Shown here: one piece after another, positions 15,631 to 24,478 of the stretch | Numbering within the stretch: the stretch's first letter is position 1 | Layout of the letters: every line of letters begins with the position of its first letter | Assembly (NCBI GenBank): GCA_965243145.1 | Contig: CBDEUB010000002.1 | Location: 496,001-560,000 of the forward strand | DNA: 64,000 nucleotides | From: CBDBLK01 sp965243145 | Lineage (GTDB): Bacteria; Bdellovibrionota; Bacteriovoracia; Bacteriovoracales; Bacteriovoracaceae | Reading direction: 5' to 3' | Program-made: the position numbers and the translations under genes | The notes under the pieces: model-generated | Databases searched by the model: none | The model's input: only the letters and a program-made list of their open reading frames with translations | What the model was told of the DNA's origin: nothing

Positions 15631-16331
15631 GCGACGGAGGACACTCTCTGGCCGTGCTGGTTGAGGAATTTAGTGAACAATTCCATTGCATGGCCTTGCA
15701 TTCTCTCCTTATTTCGTCGCCAACCCACAATACCTTCACGCAGTTGTTGGATGAGCATGCGATTGGTGGGGTTGGGGTGTGGGGGTTCTTGGGAAATATC
15801 TATGAATGACTTTATTGAAACACCGAACACCGCAAAGGAGGCCAGCGCTAGTGTTATGGCCTTTCGTTTTGACATCATAGAATATGAATTTGGAGAAAAA
15901 ATATGGCCATAATATTCTATTCCTCCAATACCCAGTCCCACGCCTGATCCGATTACTCCTAATGCTGTAAGAACTTCTTTCAAGCTATACCAAAAGTGTT
16001 CATCCTTTAAATCATTTGCTTCATGGCCCAAATCCAGTATAAATTGGTTGAGGTCTTCCGTCGAAACTTCGATGGCCATACAGCCTAATTGAGCATTTTC
16101 TAAAGGGACAGGACTTCGTGTGAGAAATCCTTCGAGTTGAACTTTTCCCTTGCAGGCGTAAACCAGTAGGGTTTCTCCGGCATCCTCTACTTTTTCTTTC
16201 ACAAAATAATAATCGGGTGGGGGGCCAGCGAGCAGGGCCTCGCGGGCCGAAACGGGGTGAGGAGAAAGGAGCAGGACTAGGCCAAAAAAGATCGAGAACA
16301 CAACAGTCTGAAAACTTTGAGAATTTTGCAC
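15618..16331 (-). CDS. Secreted/membrane protein, lineage-specific paralog 1
   Basis: 237 residues. GTG start behind AGAGGTG. Sec signal peptide (VVFSIFFGLVLLLSPHPVSA). The mature part shares an order of motifs with the proteins at 17519-18253 and 46802-47533: PDYYFVKE, LLVYACKGK, GCMAIEVSTEDLNQFILDLG, two hydrophobic segments (LKEVLTALGVIGSGVGLGIG and AITLALASFAVFGVSI) and the tail FLNQHGQRVSSVAQVE. Two conserved Cys, in VYAC and in LGC, may form a disulfide. Probably anchored in the inner membrane with an N-terminal periplasmic domain. No known family recognised. Confidence 0.75.
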   Translation of the reverse strand: MQNSQSFQTVVFSIFFGLVLLLSPHPVSAREALLAGPPPDYYFVKEKVEDAGETLLVYACKGKVQLEGFLTRSPVPLENAQLGCMAIEVSTEDLNQFILDLGHEANDLKDEHFWYSLKEVLTALGVIGSGVGLGIGGIEYYGHIFSPNSYSMMSKRKAITLALASFAVFGVSIKSFIDISQEPPHPNPTNRMLIQQLREGIVGWRRNKERMQGHAMELFTKFLNQHGQRVSSVAQVE

Positions 16332-16370
16332 GATACACCTCTTTTGTTAAATCGACTTCAATAAATTTCT

Positions 16371-16399
16371 CATCTAATAAACACCATTGCTATTAGATG
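16371..16399. promoter_or_regulatory. 9-bp inverted repeat upstream of secreted paralog 1
   Basis: CATCTAATA and TATTAGATG separated by 11 bp, about 40-70 bp upstream of the GTG start at 16331. The spacing suits an operator overlapping a promoter. No T-run follows, so it is less likely a terminator. Confidence 0.4.
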
Positions 16400-16838
16400 C
16401 ACCAAAAAATAAATCATTAAAAATATTCTTGTCAATCTTTTTTTTAAAATACACAAATTTTTTTGAAAAAAATAGTGATTGTCAATAAATTCAAGGGGTT
16501 TTATAAGGTAAAATTTCGGCTATTTTCACCTTAATACAGTTTGTCGTAAGCAATTTGATGCCAAAAACGGCGAGACAATACGCAATACTCCCCCCAAAAT
16601 AGGCCTACGAAAAGCTAAAAAATCAATAAAAAGGGAAGTCAAAGATTTGCCGTGGGGGCGGCCCATACGAGTGCTCAAAATTATAAGCACTCTCCGCTTT
16701 GAGCGTCTGGAAAGTCTCATTTTCCATCTTCTACACTATTCTCTGACAGTGCCACATCTGTTATCCAAGTAAATGTTTTTGTCTGTATTCCTTATGTTCT
16801 TTTTGGTTTGAGGCCATATTTCGCTGAAGGGGGGCCAA
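16400..16838. other. Spacer without a supported gene
   Basis: The left half is very AT-rich, with T and A runs around 16430-16475. A basic 64-residue frame on the minus strand (16526-16720) has no ribosome binding site and no recognisable motif, so I do not call it. Nothing else is seen. Confidence 0.4.
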
Positions 16839-17255
16839 TTACAAAACGGTTAAAACCGCCGATGATTTGGGGTCGATGGCCTTTAAAATTTGGCCAAACT
16901 TTTCAAAACTTGGAGAACTTGCTCCAGATTCGTAACGCCAATAAGCATTTTGTGAGGTTTGGCCGAGATTTTTGACCACTTTTTCAATGGTCAGTCCCCT
17001 GTCAATCCTCTTTTGTTTGAGGATCAGGGCCAAAAGAGGGCCAATTTTGTTGGGAACCACAAAAAAATGGAGGCCATTGTTGGGTTCTATATTCACATTG
17101 AAATTGGCCTTGTTGACCAGAGTCTCGATGGCATCTTTGGCCATAAAGTAGGCCTCTTTTTTGGTCTTTCCCTGGGTATAAATTCCAATTGAGGGGATTT
17201 CTACCCCCCAGTATTTGTCTTTTTTTTCTTTAACTAATTGGCCCCGAATTTTCAC
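16839..17255 (-). CDS. hicB: HicB-type antitoxin with C-terminal HTH
   Basis: 138 residues. The N-terminal HicB fold (YWGVEIPSIGIYTQGKTKKEA, then AKDAIETLV) is a partial RNase H-like fold that neutralises HicA. The C-terminus from about 75 carries an XRE HTH (LILKQKRIDRGLTIEKVVKN, SQNAYWRYESGASSPSFEKF) for autorepression. It follows hicA on the same strand after 65 bp and appears to have its own promoter in that gap. Toxin-first order with an extra antitoxin promoter is usual for hicAB. Confidence 0.85.
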   Translation of the reverse strand: MKIRGQLVKEKKDKYWGVEIPSIGIYTQGKTKKEAYFMAKDAIETLVNKANFNVNIEPNNGLHFFVVPNKIGPLLALILKQKRIDRGLTIEKVVKNLGQTSQNAYWRYESGASSPSFEKFGQILKAIDPKSSAVLTVL

Positions 17256-17282
17256 GGCACACTCCTTTTGTATTCACTTATT

Positions 17283-17311
17283 AGTGTATAGGAATTTTTT
17301 GCTAGTGTCAA
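17283..17311 (-). promoter_or_regulatory. hicB: Promoter for hicB alone
   Basis: On the minus strand TTGACA, 17-bp spacer, TACACT, then the near-palindrome CACTAATAAGTG just downstream, a possible HicB operator. Lies between hicA and hicB. Confidence 0.55.
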
Positions 17312-17320
17312 GGTAAAAGT

Positions 17321-17503
17321 TTACGACGAGGACTTCTTTTTTGCTTGCTTCATAATGGCCTTGGCGGTTCCCTCTCTGATTTGACGGTGCCTAGGAACGG
17401 CGATTTTTTCTCTGCCCTGGCCCCATATTTCGTGGGATGAACCCTGTCTTTCCAATGCCCAACCCCATTTTTTGAGGTAAATTTCCAAGTCCTTTTTCTT
17501 CAC
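17321..17503 (-). CDS. hicA: HicA toxin (mRNA interferase)
   Basis: 60 residues with the double-stranded-RNA-binding-like HicA fold: KKDLEIYLKKWGWALERQGS, then SHEIWGQ with the catalytic His, and IAVPRHRQIREGTAKAIMKQ. Cleaves mRNA when not bound by HicB. It ends in a Lys-rich tail. The pair probably stabilises this accessory stretch or acts in phage response. Confidence 0.85.
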   Translation of the reverse strand: MKKKDLEIYLKKWGWALERQGSSHEIWGQGREKIAVPRHRQIREGTAKAIMKQAKKKSSS

Positions 17504-17518
17504 TTTGGCCGAGCAGTT

Positions 17519-18253
17519 CTACTCAACTTGAGCGATGGAAGACACCCTTCGGCCGTACTGGTTGAGAAAGTCGGTGAACAGTCCAAGAATCTCTCGGCCA
17601 TAATTTGACCGAATACTCCCATGCCTGTGTTTCACTTTTGTCACCAATCCCCGGCGGATTTGATCCCGCAAATGTTGGCGAACCGAATAGGGATGCCCAT
17701 CCATCATACCTTTGAACCATGTGGCCGAAGTGGCGAGTCCGGCGAGGGAGGAGGCAAAGACCAGAATGAGAGTTCTGTTCAGTTTCAGGGTGTGAGCATT
17801 GATATTTTTGAGGCCAAGGCCTTTGGCAATCTCGAAGAGTTCCGTTCCCGTAACTCCTATTGATATAAGAGAAACAAATCCGATAAATACGGATAAAATC
17901 CCCTTTCCTTCAGTCCACCTGTAATCTTTTCTGAGGGATTCCATTTCAAGGCCCAAGTTGGCCACGAAGTGGTGCAAGTCTTCTTTATCAACTTCGATGG
18001 TAGCAGAGCAGTCGAGGCCGAGGGTTCTCATGGGGGAACCCGGTTCCCTCCTGTTGAGGGATGTCTCCCCTGCGGGGGAGTTTTCGTGACAGGCGTAGAC
18101 GCGAACCACCTCGCCATCCCTGTCCCCGCTTTCTTCCAAGAAGTAAAAATCGGGAACGGTATTGATGGGGGCCTCTTGGGCCAAAATCCGATGGGAAGTA
18201 AAGAGCAGGGCGGGAGCGAGAATCGGGATCACCATTGTTTTCCAATTTTGCAT
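17519..18253 (-). CDS. Secreted/membrane protein, lineage-specific paralog 2
   Basis: 244 residues from ATG 18253, chosen because AAAGGAG precedes it and a signal peptide (MVIPILAPALLFTSHRILAQ) then starts the protein; the frame is open further upstream. Mature protein: PDFYFLEESGDRDGEVVRVY, ACHENSPAGE, LGLDCSATIEVDKEDLHHFV, two hydrophobic spans (GILSVFIGFVSLISIGVTG, LILVFASSLAGLATSATW) and FTDFLNQYGRRVSSIAQVE at the C-terminus. It is closely related to the proteins at 15618-16331 and 46802-47533. The stop codon lies 15 bp beyond the hicA start. Confidence 0.75.
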   Translation of the reverse strand: MQNWKTMVIPILAPALLFTSHRILAQEAPINTVPDFYFLEESGDRDGEVVRVYACHENSPAGETSLNRREPGSPMRTLGLDCSATIEVDKEDLHHFVANLGLEMESLRKDYRWTEGKGILSVFIGFVSLISIGVTGTELFEIAKGLGLKNINAHTLKLNRTLILVFASSLAGLATSATWFKGMMDGHPYSVRQHLRDQIRRGLVTKVKHRHGSIRSNYGREILGLFTDFLNQYGRRVSSIAQVE

Positions 18254-18411
18254 GATGCGTCTCCTTTGTTGTTTAAACATTTTGGGGAGATGATAGATCA
18301 AACAATGGAGATGGGCCATTTTTACTAAAAGCGTCATCAGTTTTTCCCATGGGACGCAAAATTTGTTATGGTTGGTGCTGAGAACAGAAACTTTTACCTG
18401 CGGGAGGACAC

Positions 18412-18582
18412 ATGTTTGGATTGGGAATGGGTGAGGCGCTGATTTTATTGGCGGTGGCCCTGCTCCTCTTTGGGGGCAAGCGCATCCCCGAACTGGGCAG
18501 TTCCATGGGCAAGGCCCTGACCAACTTTAAGCGCGGTATGCGCGAAGGCCCCAACAAGAAAATCGAGGACGGCCGAGAATAG
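18412..18582 (+). CDS. tatA: Twin-arginine translocase subunit TatA
   Basis: 56 residues. MFGLGMGEALILLAVALLLF is the N-terminal membrane helix, followed by the FGGKRIPELGSSMGKALTNF amphipathic helix with the conserved Phe-Gly hinge, and a short charged tail. GGGAGG precedes the ATG. TatA forms the pore for export of folded proteins across the inner membrane. tatB and tatC are not in the window, so this is a stand-alone tatA/E locus. Confidence 0.93.
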   Translation: MFGLGMGEALILLAVALLLFGGKRIPELGSSMGKALTNFKRGMREGPNKKIEDGRE

Positions 18583-18593
18583 GGCCAAACCCT

Positions 18594-18848
18594 TCACAGA
18601 AAGCTGGTGGAAATCACCATTAAGGCCAGGAGCAGGGGAAGAATCAGGGCGGGCAGGGGTGCCACATTCATATCTTCAAAAAAGCTCAGAACAGCACCGT
18701 TTTTTTCGCGGCCAGAAGACTGGCCATGAACCCCGCTATCTTCCAAAAGTTCGCCACAGTGCCGGCAGGTTAGGGCCGAGTCCGGGATTTCCTCCAGGCA
18801 ATAGCTGCAAGTCTTGGTTTTTGTTTCCATATTGGCCTTATCGGCCAT
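18594..18848 (-). CDS. Zinc-ribbon protein with C-terminal membrane anchor
   Basis: 84 residues, or 78 if ATG 18830 is used. CSYCLEEIPDSALTCRHCGE is a CxxC...CxxC zinc ribbon, followed by a Ser/Gly-rich linker and a single C-terminal hydrophobic helix (LPALILPLLLALMVISTSFL). Tail-anchored zinc-ribbon proteins of this kind occur widely with unknown roles. Convergent with tatA. Confidence 0.75.
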   Translation of the reverse strand: MADKANMETKTKTCSYCLEEIPDSALTCRHCGELLEDSGVHGQSSGREKNGAVLSFFEDMNVAPLPALILPLLLALMVISTSFL

Positions 18849-18898
18849 TCGGGAATAAAGTTTAGAAAAATTATCCCGGTAAATATTTTTTATTTAAA

Positions 18899-19828
18899 TC
18901 ATCTCGGGCGGGGGGCCTTTATTGCTTCAGGATGGGTAGTTTTTTTAACATGAAGGGTTTTCTTATCACCTTCATTTAAGAGATGTTTTTTCAACACTTT
19001 GATAATTTGATCATTTGGATTTTTAGATGTCTTTGCTTTATCTAAGGCCGATTTAAATTTATTGAAAGTCTTACTATCAAGATTATTAAACTTTGGTGAA
19101 AGCTGAAAAACTTTACTTTCCACGATTTCAAAAATACCAGAGATAATTTTTTGACGGTCTTGCGTAGAGTATTCTGTGGTTCCCACTCTGCCATAGAGAT
19201 AGGCCAACTTCCAGGCCAATTTTCCTGCAAATTCATCACGGAGTTTATACTTTGCCAAGTCCAAAATAGATTCGTAGTGCTCAATTTTAACCGGCAAAAT
19301 TTTGGTTAAGTTGACAAAATAGTAAAGATTTTTACTTACTGGAGGCAATGAAATAAATAAGGCCTGAGAGTCATTGTTTTGAAGGAGTTTTTCTATCTTT
19401 TTTTCCAAGATATTAAGTGCTTTTTCTTTGGAATAAATATCAGGACTAACCTTCTCTGGAATATAATCACCCAGTTTTACAATAAAATCATTTTTATCAA
19501 TCTTTGAAAAACGATCAACCCATTTATCGATGGGTTCAAGGAGACAAAATGTAATATGTGTGACTTTAGGTTCTCTATATTTATATTTTTCAGGTTTTTT
19601 ACCGCGGTCTATTTTGCCACCTAGATTTTCAAAAATTTGATCATCAACAAGGTCGCAAGATTGAGTTAAAACTACTGCATAATCAGTTTTATCAAAATCG
19701 ACTTCGGGATAGATGTCTTGAATTGTCTTCTCTTTGCCGTCAATTTTTAGTTGCAGTTCTGAAACTTCAAAAATATACCCTTGAGAAAGATTGTATTTTT
19801 CTTCTTTTTTCAGTTCTTCCGCTTGCAT
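18899..19828 (-). CDS. Unknown cytoplasmic protein with TQSCDL motif
   Basis: 309 residues, AT-rich codon use. The strongest landmark is YAVVLTQSCDLVDDQIFENL near residues 50-70: a hydrophobic strand followed by T/S-Q-x-C-D-L, which I associate with uncharacterised proteins of accessory regions. Later come FISLPPVSKNLYYFVNLTKI and KYKLRDEFAGKLAWKLAYLY, then a charged helical tail. No signal peptide. It follows a small Lys/Arg-rich gene by 6 bp, and the two form an operon. GGCC is common in the gene, so it has resided in this genome for some time. A defence or nucleic-acid role is only a guess. Confidence 0.6.
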   Translation of the reverse strand: MQAEELKKEEKYNLSQGYIFEVSELQLKIDGKEKTIQDIYPEVDFDKTDYAVVLTQSCDLVDDQIFENLGGKIDRGKKPEKYKYREPKVTHITFCLLEPIDKWVDRFSKIDKNDFIVKLGDYIPEKVSPDIYSKEKALNILEKKIEKLLQNNDSQALFISLPPVSKNLYYFVNLTKILPVKIEHYESILDLAKYKLRDEFAGKLAWKLAYLYGRVGTTEYSTQDRQKIISGIFEIVESKVFQLSPKFNNLDSKTFNKFKSALDKAKTSKNPNDQIIKVLKKHLLNEGDKKTLHVKKTTHPEAIKAPRPR

Positions 19829-19834
19829 ATATTT

Positions 19835-20092
19835 TTAGGATTCGTCCATGCTTCGGACTAAATTGTCAATAAAGCGCTTTTTTTGTTCTTTTGAAAATCG
19901 TTTGGTTTCTGTCTGTGCTTTTTTATTTAAAATACACAAAATTTCATTCAACTCGTCATTTTCGTGAAATCTCTTACGGACAGCAGTTTTTCTCATCGTA
20001 GCACTTTTAACTTTGCTAGTTCTGGTTTTAACGCTTTTGGCCTTGTTGGTGGCCATTTTCGTTGTTCTCGTCGCTCGTCGTGTTCCCATCAA
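19835..20092 (-). CDS. Small Lys/Arg/Thr-rich protein, partner of the TQSCDL protein
   Basis: 85 residues. The N-terminal half is basic and low-complexity (TRRATRTTKMATNKAKSVKT), like a nucleic-acid-binding tail. The C-terminal half is helical (NDELNEILCILNKKAQTETK, then FSKEQKKRFIDNLVRSMDES). It lies 6 bp upstream of the TQSCDL gene in the same direction, so the two are probably coexpressed. The 287-bp region upstream (20093-20379) contains no gene. Confidence 0.55.
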   Translation of the reverse strand: MMGTRRATRTTKMATNKAKSVKTRTSKVKSATMRKTAVRKRFHENDELNEILCILNKKAQTETKRFSKEQKKRFIDNLVRSMDES

Positions 20093-20379
20093 AGGCCTCC
20101 TGGTCGTTCTGGTGTGTTTATTGGCAGGTAGTCAAGTCAAGTTAGCGCTCATTAAGCGCAATGTCAAGTAGAATACTCCGAAACTCAATAACAAAAGTTT
20201 AACCCATTGGAATCACAGGTCTTGAGTCTTGAATTTTTCCCCGTGGCCAAAGATAATAAAATGCGGAGTGCAATTAATTTTTCTAAAATTTAAGGAAAAA
20301 AATTTAAGCTCGACGGGATTTTGGCCGATGCAGGGATGAGTTTTTTTGGGCCGACAAACCAACAACCGAGAGGAATACT

Positions 20380-21984
20380 ATGAAAGCATGGCAACCATTG
20401 ATTTCCCTACTCGTCCTTTTGGCCAGCACCTGGACACTCACTTCCTGCGGCGGCAAGCGGGAACAGAGCACCAGCACCCTGGTTTTGAAATCCTTGGCCA
20501 TAGAGGCCGGTAAGGGAGGGGGAGGTGCGGTGGTTCACGCCCGCCATATGCAAAGTGGCCAAACGCGGATCATCCCCTTTGATGAGGCCTATAAGGCCGA
20601 GGGGGTAGAACTTGATTTGGCCAATGGCCGTTGGACTTTTAGTGCCGCCGTGTGGAACGGCACTCAACCGATGCAGGGAGAGTTGGAGTGTGCCGGTGCG
20701 ACAGTTGACCTGCAAGGCCTCGGCGATGTCGAAGTCGATTTGACCCTGAAGGCCGAGGATTGTTTAGCGGGCCAAGTACAAAATACGCAACTTCAACTGG
20801 CGGTCTGCCGTCCCAACAAGGAAAATTTGTCCAATACTCCCACTTTAGCTGCCGATTGTTTGGCCACCAGCTTTGTTGGCTCTTACCGTGTCGTCGTAGA
20901 AACCAACTCCATCCACGGAATGAATTTGAACTCGGGGTGCATTGCCCACACCGATGCGAATTCTATTATTCAAAATTCTAACATCCATTTGCCGGCCAAC
21001 CCTTCGTGGGAGAGGAATATTAAGGTCGAAACTTTTGGAACCAGCGATTGCGACGCGAGCAATAGCAATGCTCAAAAGGTCATTTACACTTTAGGTGCTA
21101 GTGGAACTCTCTACGGAGGGAAATTGACCGAGGTAAGCGGAAATTTGAGTGCGGTGATGGTTTCCCCCTGCCCGCCCGGTTATCTCTATGTCTCAGGGGA
21201 TAGCGTTTTGGGCACTCAACCTTTCTGTGTCATGCAATATGAAGCGCGGGAGGACAGCGGCGATAGCGATCCTATTGCCCATAATGATGTTCATACAAAC
21301 ACTCCTTGGGATTCGGATTTTGATGATGCCTTTGAAAATTGTGCTAATTTGAATGATAATCCTCCCATGAATCCCTCTCTTTGGGGAGGGAGTTATAGTT
21401 TGATCTCCAACGCCCAGTGGGTGGCCATTATGGAGAATGTGGCCTCAGTCAACGCAAACTTGAATAGCGGCAATTTATATCCTGGGCATAGTGATAACAA
21501 CCCGAGCAATGAACTTGGGATAAATGACTTGGGCAATTTCGCAGATGGTACGGCCGGTGACAATAACAGCCCCGAAAGGCGCGTTTTTGAGTTGGCCACT
21601 GGCGGAATCTTATGGGATTTTGCCGGCAACCTGGCCGAGTGGGTGGCCGGGCCAGAAAGTGATGGTAGTTTCCCTTTGTTCTTTGAAGGCAGTAATGTTC
21701 CAAATACTTGTGATTCGTGGAGATGGTTAGATCAAGACGAAGACGAGTTTGGGGAAACAATAATGATTCCAGTATCTTATAGTAGAAGTCCTGGATGGGG
21801 TAAATGGTGCCGTGAAGGCAGCGACGCTAACTATGCTATGCGTGGGGGCGATTATGAAACACCAGAACCTGCTGCCGATTCTAGTAATGCTAATGCTCAT
21901 GGCCTGGGACAGCTTATTATGAATAATGGTAGTGCTGATCTCAACGGTACTGGATTCCGCTGCGTGTTTAATTTGCCTTATTAG
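20380..21984 (+). CDS. Lipoprotein with formylglycine-generating-enzyme-like C-terminal domain
   Basis: 534 residues. Lipoprotein signal: MKAWQPLISLLVLLASTWTL followed by lipobox LTSC, so it is anchored by an acylated Cys. The N-terminal 250 residues are beta-rich with paired Cys. The C-terminal half follows the FGE-sulfatase/SUMF1 pattern: PFCVMQYEA, NAQWVAIM, GNLAEWVAGP, MRGGDYETP and GFRCVFNLPY. Most bacterial members of this class are ligand-binding or structural rather than true formylglycine enzymes. The gene becomes AT-richer towards its 3' end. Confidence 0.75.
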   Translation: MKAWQPLISLLVLLASTWTLTSCGGKREQSTSTLVLKSLAIEAGKGGGGAVVHARHMQSGQTRIIPFDEAYKAEGVELDLANGRWTFSAAVWNGTQPMQGELECAGATVDLQGLGDVEVDLTLKAEDCLAGQVQNTQLQLAVCRPNKENLSNTPTLAADCLATSFVGSYRVVVETNSIHGMNLNSGCIAHTDANSIIQNSNIHLPANPSWERNIKVETFGTSDCDASNSNAQKVIYTLGASGTLYGGKLTEVSGNLSAVMVSPCPPGYLYVSGDSVLGTQPFCVMQYEAREDSGDSDPIAHNDVHTNTPWDSDFDDAFENCANLNDNPPMNPSLWGGSYSLISNAQWVAIMENVASVNANLNSGNLYPGHSDNNPSNELGINDLGNFADGTAGDNNSPERRVFELATGGILWDFAGNLAEWVAGPESDGSFPLFFEGSNVPNTCDSWRWLDQDEDEFGETIMIPVSYSRSPGWGKWCREGSDANYAMRGGDYETPEPAADSSNANAHGLGQLIMNNGSADLNGTGFRCVFNLPY

Positions 21985-22076
21985 GTTCCCGCTTGGTGCT
22001 TTAAATTTAGAAGTTCATAAATTATTGACTTTGCGCCATATAGTGTGTCAAGCTATTGATTTAGGGGATAGAAATT

Positions 22077-23783
22077 ATGGCCAAAATCCAGTTTGAAACG
22101 ACAAATCAGTTCCTGCGCCGAATTATGGGCAATGGTCTCAGATATGAAGTGCCTCGCTTTCAAAGAGACTATTCCTGGAATGAGGAACATTGGAACGAAC
22201 TCTGGAAAGATATTACAAGTCAGGATTCCCGTGAACAACACTATATGGGGTGTTTGGTTTTTCAATCTTTAGATCAAAACTACTTTTTGGTAATTGACGG
22301 CCAACAACGCTTGGCCACAGTGAGTATTATGATTTTGGCCGCCCTTTATGAATTGCAATCCCTGATCCAAAAGGGGCAGCACATAGATCAAAACAAGGAG
22401 AGATTAGAAGCAATGAAAAACAGTTTTATTGGATCCACCAATCCGGTAACTCTGTCTATACAAAATAAATTAGTTTTGAATCGAAACAATAATGGTTATT
22501 TTAAAAACTATTTGTGCGAGTTAAAGGAGCCGGTAGTTAGGAATATCAATCAGTCTAATCATCTCATTAGGAAGGCATTGTATTGGTTTCGCAAGAAATT
22601 GAGTGGTAAAAATGGAGAGCAGTTAGCGAAATTTGTGGAAAGGATTGCTGACCTCCTACTTTTTACGACCATCACGGTGGCCGATGATGGCAACGCTTAC
22701 TCTATTTTTGAGACATTGAATGCCCGTGGAGTACAACTTTCTACCCCCGACTTAGTGAAAAACTACATTTTTTCTCTCATCGACAAGGATCGCGATTTAC
22801 CAAATAGTGAGATCGCTTATTGGGATGAACTCTGGGGAGAAATTATCATTCAATTGGGTAAACATAAATTTTCTGATTTTATTCGGGTTGACTGGAACAG
22901 CAGGTATGAATTAGCACGAAGTAAAAATCTTTTTCAAAAAATAAAGTCAAAAATAACGAATGTCGAAAATTCAAAGGAGTATTTGCGAAATTTGTTAGAG
23001 ACATCTCAAATTTATTCGGCCCTCAGGGACGAAAATGATGAATTTTGGAAGAATTACAAAGATGGTGTTTATCTCTGCGACAATCGTTTTAACCTGTATC
23101 TTAAAACCTTAAATCTATTCAATGTAAAAGCACCATTAAATGCATTACTGGCCGCTTTTAGACACTTTTCTCACTCCGATTTCATTCGTTTTTTGGGATT
23201 TATTGAAACCATCTCCGTGCGCTACAATTTTATTTGTGACCGGCCAACAGGAGAGCAAGACCGGATTTATTCAAAAGTGGCCCGTTTTATCACCGATACT
23301 GCCGATGTTACATTGAGTGGGGCGTTGCCCTTTCTCAAGAATTTGTACCCTTCAGACAAAGATTTTTTGGCATCCTTCAGCGATAAAACGCTCAAAACTG
23401 GGGGAAGTGATAAAAAGGCACGCTATCTTCTCTACCGTATCGAAAGGCATTTGTCTGAAAATGTTAGAGACTTTGAGAGTCTCACTTTGGAGCATGTTTT
23501 GCCCAAAAATTATGATTCCCAATGGGAAAAGGATTTTGGTGAAGTGAATAAGATGGGTGGAATGGTGGAACGCATCGGTAATATGGCCCTTTTAAGCCCA
23601 AAAGAAAACAGAGATTTGGGCAATAAGGATTTTAGCGCAAAAAAGGCCCTCTTCGAGAAAAGTGATTTTAAGGTGACTCAAAAATGCGCCGAATATGGAC
23701 ATTGGAATGAAGATAGCATTTTAAGCCGTCAAAGATGGTTAGGAGAACAGGCCAAAGCCTTGTGGCAGATACCCAACCTGTGA
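22077..23783 (+). CDS. GmrSD-like DUF262/DUF1524 protein (type IV restriction family)
   Basis: 568 residues. The N-terminal DUF262 domain is ParB/Srx-like: YEVPRFQRDYSWNEEHWNEL and YFLVIDGQQRLATVSIMILA, the DGQQR nucleotide-binding motif of GmrS. The C-terminal DUF1524 domain is HNH-like: LTLEHVLPKNYDSQWEKDFG and ERIGNMALLSPKENRDLGNK. Fused GmrS-GmrD proteins such as BrxU and GmrSD cut modified phage DNA using NTP. It stands alone, just upstream of a type I R-M operon, consistent with a defence cluster. The target modification cannot be read from sequence. Confidence 0.85.
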   Translation: MAKIQFETTNQFLRRIMGNGLRYEVPRFQRDYSWNEEHWNELWKDITSQDSREQHYMGCLVFQSLDQNYFLVIDGQQRLATVSIMILAALYELQSLIQKGQHIDQNKERLEAMKNSFIGSTNPVTLSIQNKLVLNRNNNGYFKNYLCELKEPVVRNINQSNHLIRKALYWFRKKLSGKNGEQLAKFVERIADLLLFTTITVADDGNAYSIFETLNARGVQLSTPDLVKNYIFSLIDKDRDLPNSEIAYWDELWGEIIIQLGKHKFSDFIRVDWNSRYELARSKNLFQKIKSKITNVENSKEYLRNLLETSQIYSALRDENDEFWKNYKDGVYLCDNRFNLYLKTLNLFNVKAPLNALLAAFRHFSHSDFIRFLGFIETISVRYNFICDRPTGEQDRIYSKVARFITDTADVTLSGALPFLKNLYPSDKDFLASFSDKTLKTGGSDKKARYLLYRIERHLSENVRDFESLTLEHVLPKNYDSQWEKDFGEVNKMGGMVERIGNMALLSPKENRDLGNKDFSAKKALFEKSDFKVTQKCAEYGHWNEDSILSRQRWLGEQAKALWQIPNL

Positions 23784-23855
23784 CATTTTGCTGTGTATTA
23801 ATTCTCTATTTCACTCCCCTTGACATCCTCCCTGGGCCTGTCCTAAAACCGGACA

Positions 23856-24476
23856 ATGGCGAATCCCTGGCCCATTTTTCTCTTGATTTTTGCCTTATGC
23901 CAATACACCGTAGCAGATACGGGATTGGGCCTTGCCGACTTCCCGCGGGATGATTTCAGCGAAGAATTTGAATCCGAGAGTGCAAACTCAGGCCCGGTGG
24001 TGGATGGCCTGTTGATCGACTTGCACACTGGCCGGCCACTGTGTGCGCTAGACGAATGTGATAGGGATCACATTTTGGCCGCTTCCATGCCCATTTCCGG
24101 GGAAGAAGTCGCCCAGGTGGCATTGGCCCCCATCGTGGCCCCCCTTGCAGTGGCCGGGGCGATTGCCTTTGGCGGTTGTATGATCGGTGTCCAACAATCC
24201 ATTAAGGAACATAGGGCCTCTAGCGAGGAGAAAAAAAGGCCCATCCAAGAGGAGTCGCAAGGATGGTTGCACATTCCCAAGATAGGCCAGTTTGTCTCTG
24301 CTTCTGTAGTGGGGATGCAGAGTTGGAAACTTATTGTTATTAGCGCCAGCGCTCCGACCACTTCAGCGTGGTTGGCCACTCTGGCCTTTGGTGCGGCCCT
24401 CGATGGACTCAGTTCCAGCGCCTTTTGTTATATGCTGCAAAATCGCAGTTACCGGCCAGAATCAAATTCGCCCTAA
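23856..24476 (+). CDS. Secreted/membrane hypothetical protein
   Basis: 206 residues. N-terminal signal peptide (PWPIFLLIFALCQYTVADTG), an acidic mature start (DFPRDDFSEEFESESANSGP), then two hydrophobic spans (VALAPIVAPLAVAGAIAFGG and the stretch ISASAPTTSAWLATLAFGAA) around a charged loop. No strong ribosome binding site, and no recognised family. It resembles the lineage-specific secreted paralogs in layout but lacks their motifs. Confidence 0.55.
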   Translation: MANPWPIFLLIFALCQYTVADTGLGLADFPRDDFSEEFESESANSGPVVDGLLIDLHTGRPLCALDECDRDHILAASMPISGEEVAQVALAPIVAPLAVAGAIAFGGCMIGVQQSIKEHRASSEEKKRPIQEESQGWLHIPKIGQFVSASVVGMQSWKLIVISASAPTTSAWLATLAFGAALDGLSSSAFCYMLQNRSYRPESNSP

Positions 24477-24478
24477 GT

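Noticed and set aside
16526..16720. 64-residue basic frame
   Set aside because: No ribosome binding site, no family features, and unremarkable composition for the surrounding spacer.
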